From Flavobacteriaceae bacterium F08102 (GTDB taxonomy: Bacteria; Bacteroidota; Bacteroidia; Flavobacteriales; Flavobacteriaceae): a DNA stretch of 64,000 nt. Shown here piece after piece: positions 36,197-44,442 of the stretch (position 1 is the first letter of the stretch; every line of letters starts with the position of its first letter). The stretch is from the NCBI GenBank assembly GCA_023015935.1, contig JALKAY010000002.1, positions 372,001 through 436,000 on the forward strand, given 5' to 3'. Below the pieces are notes generated by a model, which was not told where the DNA came from, ran no database searches, and saw only the letters and a program-made list of their open reading frames with translations. The position numbers were made by a program, and so were the translations under genes.

Positions 36197-36863
36197 ACAA
36201 TATAAAGGACGCCTCTTAGATTGAAACAGATTGGATTATGACCAAAGGAGATCAATATTACCTCAACTTGAGGTCATTTTATTGTCTAATCATCTCTTTT
36301 AGTTTTGTTTTACAGCCATGGATACAAGGTTTTGGCGTTTCTTTATTGAAATACCCCCCCCAAAAAAAATATTGAATTGTTAAAACGTAGCGCATTTTGT
36401 TGAGTTTTTTGAAAATACTTATGTCAAAGACAACTGAGAGATAAGAATGTATGAAGCGAAGACTCATCGTATTTTACTGTGAAAAATTAGTTCATAATTT
36501 TACAAAAATCTCCTAAACACGGCGGGTCGTTGGCATTCAATGTGTAGCGTGGTATTTTACCAAGTCTATAAAAAAATACAAAAGATCCTCACCCCGAAAG
36601 GTGAAGACCTATTTGCCTACTGTGAAATAGTTTATTTTCAAATCTATTGACGTAAAAAAACCTATTTTTTACTAACTAACAATTAACTAACTGTAGACAA
36701 AAATAACGGCTAAATTACTGTTTGAGATTAACTCATTTGAATGTTTAGATTAAGAAATTATTGCGAAAAGGTTACCTAGTTTAGGGAATGGTTATTTGGT
36801 TAATCTATGTGGAGTAGACGGGTGATAAGGTATAAGAGGTAACACGACTGTCGTTATTCTACT
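36197..36863. other. 667-base gene-free stretch
   Basis: No supported gene or RNA was found. Visible items are a 7-bp dyad ACCTCAA/TTGAGGT with one-base loop (36260-36274), a run of eight C followed by eight A (36354-36369), and a small hairpin TCACC/GGTGA near 36588-36604. A 62-codon minus-strand frame at 36279-36467 crosses the homopolymer and has no recognisable features. The sequence is the longest silent stretch in the window, and may be degenerate former coding sequence or hold an unrecognised RNA. Confidence 0.4.
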
Positions 36864-36901
36864 AAAAAAAAATCCTATAAGCTAGTGTTAGCTCATAGGA
36901 T
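36864..36901 (-). terminator. intrinsic terminator of the DEAD-box helicase gene
   Basis: Arms 36872-36884 and 36889-36901 pair over 13 positions with one G-U on the minus-strand transcript and a 4-base loop. A run of T follows on the minus strand (36872-36864). It lies 82 bases after the stop of the helicase gene, so that gene has a longer 3' untranslated region than most in the window. Confidence 0.85.
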
Positions 36902-36982
36902 GTATATCTAAACTGGTTTTTCGAGTACTTCGATAATTTTATTGAACCTAAATAGGGTATAGTAAAATAAGTCGTTTTACGA

Positions 36983-38728
36983 CTAGTAGCGTTTGGATTT
37001 TTTACGTTTTGGTCGGTCATTTCCACCGCCTCCACTATAACTTTTTTTACCAGAAAAACCTTTTCTTCCGCCAAAATCATTGCGATTTCCGCCAAAAGAC
37101 TTTCTTTTACGACCACCGCCACTGCGTTGTTTGCTTTGCTTGGTGACTTCTACAATTAAACTTCTTCCGCCAAAACTTTCGTTTTGAAAAGAACTTATTA
37201 CTTGATTCTCGTAGTTTTTGTCGATTTCAAAAAATGAAAAGCTTTTTAAGATCTCAATTTGTCCAATTTCAATATCGCCTTTGTCTAAAGTTTCGTTGAT
37301 AATTCCAATCAGTTTGGCGGGATTAATCTTGTCCATTTTACCCAAATTGATGTAAAAGCGTGTGAAATTTTCATCACCACCGGTCTTTCTACTTTTAGAA
37401 TCATCCCCGTTTATATCATTCGCATCCTCATAATACGATAAAAATTGATTGAATTCTATGGATACAAATCGTTGAATTAAATCCTCACGGCTTACCCCTT
37501 CAAGTTGACTGTAAATACTTTCTAAATACGGATTTATTTGATCGTCTTTTACATTGACATCTTTAACTTTTTCAATTAATTTGAATAATTGCTTTTCACA
37601 AATTTCTTTGCCACTAGGAACTTGTTGTGCAACAAATTTTTTCCCGATTTTATTTTCAATCGGTTTAAGTTTGTTTTTTTCCTTATTTGAAATAATTGCA
37701 ATTGAAATTCCTTTTTTTCCTGCGCGTCCAGTTCGGCCGCTACGGTGTGTGTAATTTTCAGTCTGATCTGGTAGTTTGTAGTTGATTACGTGCGTTAAAT
37801 CGTCAACATCTAATCCCCTCGCTGCAACATCGGTAGCAACCAAAATTTGGAGTTGACGTTTTCTGAATTTTTCCATGACAATATCACGCTGTGCTTGTGA
37901 TAAATCTCCGTGAAGTGCATCTGCATTATAGCCGTCAGCAATTAACTTAGAGGCAACGTCCTTGGTTTCTCTACGCGTTCTACAGAACACAATACTGTAA
38001 AAATCTGGATGTACATCAGCTAACCTTTTTAAAGCAGGGTAGCGGTTGCGTTCTGAAACTAAATAGTACTCGTGACTTACTTTGTCAGCTCCAGCATTTT
38101 TCTTACCTGCATTAATTTCGACAGGTTTGTGCATATAGTTTTTAGCGATGGCATCCACTTCTTTTGGAAAGGTTGCTGAGAAAAGTAAAGTTTGTTTCTC
38201 TTTTGGTGTTACTTCCAAAATTTGATCCAAATCTTCCTTAAAGCCCATATTGAGCATTTCGTCTGCTTCGTCAAGAACAACCCAATGGATGTTTTTGAGT
38301 TTAAGTTGATTTCGTTTAATTAAATCAACCGTTCTTCCGGGTGTACCAACAACAATTTGTACGCCTCGCTTTAATCGTTTTATTTGATCATCAATACTTG
38401 ATCCTCCATATACAGTTAAGACCTTTAATCCTTTCGTGTATTTTGAAAATTCTTCAATGTTTTTCCCAATTTGAATGGCTAATTCACGTGTGGGTGAAAG
38501 AATGATTGCTTGAACTGATGAGTTATCAAGATCAATTTGTTGAATAATAGGCAAGCTAAAGGCTGCTGTCTTTCCAGTCCCAGTTTGTGCAAATGCTTTT
38601 AAATCAGCTTTAGAGCTAAGTACTTGCGGGATGGATTTTTCTTGAATTGGGGTGGGTTGCTCGTAACCAAGATCTTCTAGGGCACGCGTAATTTCTTGGC
38701 TTAAACCAAGGTCTGTAAATAAAGACAT
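36983..38728 (-). CDS. DEAD-box ATP-dependent RNA helicase with DbpA-type RNA-binding C-terminus
   Basis: A 581-residue RNA helicase of the DEAD family. Visible motifs are Q (QPTPIQEKSIP), I (AQTGTGKTAA), Ia (PTRELA), II (VLDEADEM), III (SATFP), IV-V (ATDVAARGLDVDD) and VI (HRSGRTGRAGKKG). A DbpA-like RNA-binding domain follows (about 460-540, FYINLGKMDKINP), then a glycine/lysine/arginine-rich tail of about 45 residues. Relatives (DeaD/CsdA) help ribosome assembly and mRNA decay, often under cold stress. A 3' terminator lies at 36864-36901. A clear promoter could not be fixed upstream; near matches to TAnnTTTG occur at about 38780-38790. Confidence 0.95.
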   Translation of the reverse strand: MSLFTDLGLSQEITRALEDLGYEQPTPIQEKSIPQVLSSKADLKAFAQTGTGKTAAFSLPIIQQIDLDNSSVQAIILSPTRELAIQIGKNIEEFSKYTKGLKVLTVYGGSSIDDQIKRLKRGVQIVVGTPGRTVDLIKRNQLKLKNIHWVVLDEADEMLNMGFKEDLDQILEVTPKEKQTLLFSATFPKEVDAIAKNYMHKPVEINAGKKNAGADKVSHEYYLVSERNRYPALKRLADVHPDFYSIVFCRTRRETKDVASKLIADGYNADALHGDLSQAQRDIVMEKFRKRQLQILVATDVAARGLDVDDLTHVINYKLPDQTENYTHRSGRTGRAGKKGISIAIISNKEKNKLKPIENKIGKKFVAQQVPSGKEICEKQLFKLIEKVKDVNVKDDQINPYLESIYSQLEGVSREDLIQRFVSIEFNQFLSYYEDANDINGDDSKSRKTGGDENFTRFYINLGKMDKINPAKLIGIINETLDKGDIEIGQIEILKSFSFFEIDKNYENQVISSFQNESFGGRSLIVEVTKQSKQRSGGGRKRKSFGGNRNDFGGRKGFSGKKSYSGGGGNDRPKRKKSKRY

Positions 38729-38873
38729 ATTTTAAATTTTGCGAACTTAGGCTTCCACTAACTATCACGACAAGATAAAATAAGCCTTTGTTCAAATGAG
38801 GCGCGAAATTACGCTAATTTATTGGATTATACGCAATTTAATTGAGTTTGTTTGAAAATTAAGTATTTAATTC

Positions 38874-40271
38874 CTAGTTAGATTTGGCCATTTTAGCGTC
38901 CTTAGACAAGGATCTTAATTGTTTTTCAAAGCGGGTATAGGCTAAGAGCGTCATATTATTTTGAATGATATTGTCTTTGTCTATAAGGATCGCAATAGGG
39001 AAATCAATAAGAAGCCAATCCGATGGTTGTGATAACATAAATTGATGATCAGCGTTAATGCCCTTTTGCTTAATATGTTTGAGCCAATCTTGTTTTTTAT
39101 TTTTTGTATTAACTCCGATAAACAAGAAATTAGGATAATGTTTTTCGAGATAATTTAACCGCTTTGCAAAATTTTCAATAGCAATATCATTATCAGGCCA
39201 GGTGTATAAGGCGGTATGGTGTCCTTTAATTAAGTCGTAGAGTTGAGTCGTTGAACCATCAGTAGCAGTTAAGCTTAAATTTGGTATTAGACTTCCTTTC
39301 TTAAGTTTGTTAGAAGTGCGAATCAAATTTGAAATCTGTTGAACAAATACAGAGTCTGTACAGTGATCAAAAAATAATCGCTGTGCCTTGTCGCGCTCAT
39401 TATTCGTGAGATCATGATTCATCAACACTCCCCAAATTCCTTCACGTAGAATATCGTTTTTAACCGATTCAATTTTTAACTCCTTAAGTGCATTTTCCAT
39501 ATAACTTACCCAAAAGTAGGAGCTGTCTTTTTCCTCTTGTTCAAAGGACTTATGGTATAAGTACATTTGAACATAGTCAAAATGAGGATAAAAGTAGGCG
39601 AGTTTTTCATTGTTAATTTCAACATTTTTTCTGAAATCGTAAAATACGGGTGATAATTTAGGTAGTTTATCTAAACCTTGTTTGCGCTTAGCCTTGAAGG
39701 CATAGGCTTCCTTTTTTTCATATAAAGGATAAAGAATTGCGGCTTCAGCCAATTTGTCAAATTCAGGGCTTCGGTCTTTTACTTCTGATTTAAATTGTGT
39801 AAAAAGTAGGCTTTTTACTTGGTAAATAGAGTCAATTATAGATTCAAATGCCGATTCATTAAGTCGATAATACTTTGTGTTAAAGACATTTTGTGATTTT
39901 GCATTTTGAACGTAAAGATTAATCAAGAAATTATTTCTTCCAGCACCTTTCCCACTAAACATCAATGAACCGTTAAAATCCCACGTATTCAATCTCATTA
40001 ACAAACTGTCATTGGGTTCTAGGTAAATAGCTTGACTATGAAATCCATGCTTAAAACTATAGAGTCCTAAGTCGGGACCTTTTATATTAAAGGAAAATTT
40101 CGCACTTCGTGATAATTCAGTTGAATCAATTAATTTAGAATCTTTGTATAGGTAGACAAGCTTTGATTTTGGATTTAAAATTTGGCCTCCAAAATAAGCG
40201 GTCTTTTGTTGGCTCTTTTCAGAGCAACTGACAGTTAATAAACCCGCAAAGATTAAAATTAAAATTCTCAT
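38874..40271 (-). CDS. lipoprotein with thioredoxin-like C-terminal domain lacking CxxC
   Basis: A 465-residue protein with a lipoprotein signal (LLTVSC, Cys16). Residues of about 20-125 resemble the beta-rich N-terminal domain common in Bacteroidota TlpA-like proteins. A helical middle (about 130-315) follows. Residues of about 325-455 have a thioredoxin/AhpC-like outline: IPNLSLTATDGSTTQLYDLIKG, then ALYTWPDNDIAIENF where WCxxC should be, then NFLFIGVNTK and a cis-proline-like IDFPIAILID. The active cysteines are absent, so it is probably not an oxidoreductase. The ATG at 40271 is used because the longer frame begins inside the -7 element at 40319-40326. Confidence 0.8.
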   Translation of the reverse strand: MRILILIFAGLLTVSCSEKSQQKTAYFGGQILNPKSKLVYLYKDSKLIDSTELSRSAKFSFNIKGPDLGLYSFKHGFHSQAIYLEPNDSLLMRLNTWDFNGSLMFSGKGAGRNNFLINLYVQNAKSQNVFNTKYYRLNESAFESIIDSIYQVKSLLFTQFKSEVKDRSPEFDKLAEAAILYPLYEKKEAYAFKAKRKQGLDKLPKLSPVFYDFRKNVEINNEKLAYFYPHFDYVQMYLYHKSFEQEEKDSSYFWVSYMENALKELKIESVKNDILREGIWGVLMNHDLTNNERDKAQRLFFDHCTDSVFVQQISNLIRTSNKLKKGSLIPNLSLTATDGSTTQLYDLIKGHHTALYTWPDNDIAIENFAKRLNYLEKHYPNFLFIGVNTKNKKQDWLKHIKQKGINADHQFMLSQPSDWLLIDFPIAILIDKDNIIQNNMTLLAYTRFEKQLRSLSKDAKMAKSN

Positions 40272-40318
40272 TAGCAATATACGCTTTAACGGCAAGTCAC
40301 CAAATAAAGTTAAGCTCA

Positions 40319-40326
40319 CAAACATA
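40319..40326 (-). promoter_or_regulatory. -7 promoter element for the thioredoxin-like lipoprotein gene
   Basis: The minus strand reads TATGTTTG, a match to TAnnTTTG, 47 bases before the chosen ATG. The upstream alternative start at 40325 lies inside it and is therefore unlikely. Confidence 0.4.
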
Positions 40327-40393
40327 CATATTCGAGTTCTTTATTATTGTTAATGCGATGTTAAATTATAAGGTTTTAAGCGTGGTCTAATGA

Positions 40394-42049
<1,656 letters not shown>

Positions 42050-42118
42050 TATCGCGTGGTGGTTGAAGTTTGTTTTGCTGGTAATCAAACCATAAAATTT
42101 TAGCCATACATTCAATCT

Positions 42119-42170
42119 TAATAAAAAGCAAAACGCAACTTGGTAATGGTTGCGTTTTGCTTTTTATTTT
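42119..42170. terminator. long bidirectional intrinsic terminator
   Basis: A perfect 20-bp inverted repeat (42120-42139 with 42149-42168) with a 9-base loop separates the ABC-F gene from the convergent DUF6515-like gene. Both arms carry A/T tracts at their outer ends, so it can stop transcription from both sides. Confidence 0.85.
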
Positions 42171-42200
42171 TATGGTTTAGGGGTTTCGTGTTTTTACAGC

Positions 42201-42536
42201 TTAGGGTCTTGCAACTTCGAAAAGGTCTTTTTTGATTTTTTTGTAAAAAACACCATTGAGTCTGTAGTACTTTTTCCCACCCAATACGATGTATTCTCCG
42301 CCTTTTGGTAGTCTTTTCAAGCGAGCTCCTTTGGGGGCCTTCCTTAAAATTAATTTTTCATTTGATTTTAAATACCAAATACCATCAATGATGTGATATT
42401 CTAAGTCTTTGTGAATGACGATTTCACTTTCTTTATCAGTAGTATTAATCGTTTTAAGTTGTGATGCAGTTTGTGCAGATACACCTATGGTGCTCAATAA
42501 TAATAGAATAACTAATTTAAAGGTTACTTTTGTCAT
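42201..42536 (-). CDS. small exported protein, DUF6515-like
   Basis: A 111-residue protein with a cleavable signal peptide (ending GVSAQ, about residue 21). The mature part holds two similar blocks, YHIIDGIWYLKSN and YYRLNGVFYKKI, with the PKGARLKRLPKGGEYI strand between. This resembles the DUF6515 type of repeated YxxxxGxxY blocks seen in small Bacteroidota envelope proteins. No function is known. It is the last gene in the direction of the ECF sigma cassette, 62 bases after the helical protein gene, and ends at the bidirectional terminator. Confidence 0.7.
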   Translation of the reverse strand: MTKVTFKLVILLLLSTIGVSAQTASQLKTINTTDKESEIVIHKDLEYHIIDGIWYLKSNEKLILRKAPKGARLKRLPKGGEYIVLGGKKYYRLNGVFYKKIKKDLFEVARP

Positions 42537-42598
42537 ATACAGTATTTTTTGCGGTTATGCATAGAACGATAAAACTTCTATTATCGTGTATTTATACC

Positions 42599-43054
42599 TT
42601 ATTTTCTCGGTTTTCTTTCGTCTCTAAACCGTTTTAAAAGTTCTCTGCTGAAACTGTGTTCAGCACGTACTAGAAGAATAGCTTTCTTTGCTGAGAAAAC
42701 GCCTTTTAATTTTTTATACAAGTCACGTTTCTCATTGGCCATTTGGATTTCCGTATCAAGATAGCTTTGTAGGTATTCGTTTGCTAATTCATCACTGGCC
42801 TTATCAACGCCACCAGCGTTGCGAATTTTTTTGTAAATTTCTTTAGATTTCCCAAAACGGATTTTGTCAATTTTTTCTTCGTATGCGTTGTAAATGGGCC
42901 AAAATTTCTCTGCCTCAGCAGGCGTTAGATCTAGTGCATCTGTGATATAAGCCGTCTTGAAAGCTTTCATCTTTTCTTTATTAGACTCTTGACCAAAAGC
43001 AGACATGCTTGCTATGCAAAGGGTTACTAAAAGTATGTAATTTATTCGTTTCAT
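42599..43054 (-). CDS. small periplasmic helical protein (Spy/CpxP-like outline)
   Basis: A 151-residue protein with a signal peptide (ending SAFGQ, about residue 21). The mature part is a highly charged helix set that contains LDLTPAEAEKFWPIYNAYEEKIDKI, close to the LTxxQ-type helix of Spy/CpxP-like stress proteins. Such proteins act as periplasmic sensors or chaperones. It lies directly after a membrane protein and an ECF sigma gene and probably belongs to their control. The ATG at 43054 gives a clean signal peptide; one at 43066 would overlap the upstream stop by 8 bases and is also possible. Confidence 0.72.
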   Translation of the reverse strand: MKRINYILLVTLCIASMSAFGQESNKEKMKAFKTAYITDALDLTPAEAEKFWPIYNAYEEKIDKIRFGKSKEIYKKIRNAGGVDKASDELANEYLQSYLDTEIQMANEKRDLYKKLKGVFSAKKAILLVRAEHSFSRELLKRFRDERKPRK

Positions 43055-43058
43055 TTTA

Positions 43059-43649
43059 TTATTCATCAACAGGTTCGTCAAGTAGTATCAATTCAACATT
43101 CGTATTACCGAGATACTCTAATACTTCTTCATCATCAAAATATTGTTCTTCGGTTAATTCTACATCAGCAAAAACTTCCAATATTTCAGAGTCGTTTAAC
43201 GATATTAAATCTTCATTAATCCATTGTTCAATATCAGCCGTAGCGATGTTGTTTAAATTTGTGCCAACTCGGTCGTAGTTAAAAAACAAGAGCAAGGCTA
43301 AAGAGGCTGCCACTGCAATAGGTGCAAATTGTTTTAGGAAGAAATTCTTTAAAGGAATAACCTTGGTTTTACCAACTGTATTTTCTTCCTGAATTTCTGT
43401 CGGAATCTCTGTACGATTAAAGTATCCCGCGGGAACTACAAATCCATGACGTTTTTCAGAACCAAATAATTTTTCACATACTGGTTCCGTTGCTTTTGTA
43501 AAATAAAGCGGAGGCACACTAAATCCTGATTTTTTAGGAAAAGAATATGTAATTAATTTAATCATAACCTCATCTTCCAATTGATTAAAATAATCATCGG
43601 GGAGCTTAAAATTAGATCGGGTGCTATGTGATTTGTGTTCGTTTTTCAT
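43059..43649 (-). CDS. single-pass membrane protein, putative anti-sigma factor
   Basis: A 196-residue protein with one predicted membrane segment (about 108-123, FAPIAVAASLALLLFF). It has no classic zinc anti-sigma motif. The cytoplasmic N-terminal half holds three copies of FxxPxxYF, at residues 14-21, 43-50 and 70-77, a motif often seen near sigma factors in Bacteroidota. The C-terminal part is acidic (about 140-196) and would face the periplasm. Its location 37 bases after the ECF sigma gene and directly before the periplasmic helical protein suggests it holds the sigma factor inactive. The anti-sigma role is inferred from order and topology. Confidence 0.6.
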   Translation of the reverse strand: MKNEHKSHSTRSNFKLPDDYFNQLEDEVMIKLITYSFPKKSGFSVPPLYFTKATEPVCEKLFGSEKRHGFVVPAGYFNRTEIPTEIQEENTVGKTKVIPLKNFFLKQFAPIAVAASLALLLFFNYDRVGTNLNNIATADIEQWINEDLISLNDSEILEVFADVELTEEQYFDDEEVLEYLGNTNVELILLDEPVDE

Positions 43650-43686
43650 GATTTACACCATTTAGACTCAATAAAGTAATAAAGGT

Positions 43687-44232
43687 TTAATCCATTTTCT
43701 TTAAATAATTTTCAATTTTTTTGACAGCATGATGGTAAGATGATTTCAAGGCGCCAACCGTCGTATCTAGAACTTCTGCAATATCATTGTACTTCATTTC
43801 ATCAAAATACTTCATATTAAAGACAAGTTGTTGCTTTTGTGGTAAGGTAGCGACGGCCTTTTGGAGCGTGAGTTGGGCTTCATCTCCATCAAAATATTCA
43901 TCGGCCTCTAGATTTTCTGCCATCTTATATTGTAAGTCAGCGATATCAACTTGTTGCATTTTGGCTTTTTTGTTTAAAAAAGTAATGGCTTCGTTTGTCG
44001 CAATCCGATACATCCAAGAAAATAGTTTGCTATCTCCTTTAAATTTATCGATACTCCGAAATACTTTTACAAAAGTGTTTTGTAAAATATCATCGCTATC
44101 ATCATGGGATAGTACAATTTTTCGTATATGCCAATAAAGACGCTCTTTATACGTGGACATTAATTCTCTAAAAGCACGTTCACGTTGTTCAGGGTCTTTT
44201 AAGGCGCTTAGTAAAGCTTCTTCTTCCTTCAA
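43687..44232 (-). CDS. RNA polymerase ECF-type sigma factor
   Basis: A 181-residue extracytoplasmic-function sigma factor. Region 2 (about 20-85) includes LYWHIRKIVLSHDDSDDILQNTFVKVF and WMYRIATNEAITFL. Region 4 (about 120-175) includes LPQKQQLVFNMKYFDEMKY and the recognition helix with VGALKSSYHHAVKKI. It heads a same-strand cassette with a putative anti-sigma, a periplasmic helical protein and the DUF6515-like gene. An 8-bp inverted repeat lies at 44313-44342, about 80 bases upstream. Confidence 0.95.
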   Translation of the reverse strand: MKEEEALLSALKDPEQRERAFRELMSTYKERLYWHIRKIVLSHDDSDDILQNTFVKVFRSIDKFKGDSKLFSWMYRIATNEAITFLNKKAKMQQVDIADLQYKMAENLEADEYFDGDEAQLTLQKAVATLPQKQQLVFNMKYFDEMKYNDIAEVLDTTVGALKSSYHHAVKKIENYLKKMD

Positions 44233-44312
44233 AAAAATATTTTTTATTTAGACGGTGAATTTACAAAAAGGTTTAATAAGTTAATAGACAAAAGTTAAAT
44301 AACAATTGGGTT

Positions 44313-44342
44313 GTTCGTCACTGGGGTAGCAAATTGACGAAC
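44313..44342. repeat. inverted repeat upstream of the ECF sigma gene
   Basis: GTTCGTCA (44313-44320) and its exact complement TGACGAAC (44335-44342) flank a 14-base spacer. It is 80 bases before the sigma gene start and 101 bases after the TonB receptor stop on the same strand. No T-run follows, so a terminator is unlikely; an operator or promoter-related site is possible. Confidence 0.3.
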
Positions 44343-44442
44343 GATGCTTGTCCCACACCCTGTATGCAGGTTAAAATGTAAGGGATTTTAATGTCTATTT
44401 AGAGGCATTTGAATCTTGTTTAATTACCTCAGGTGCCGTTTA

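Noticed and set aside
36279-36467. A 62-codon frame in the gene-free stretch
   Set aside because: It crosses a C8A8 homopolymer, has no recognisable motif or promoter and starts near nothing known. Not enough evidence for a gene.
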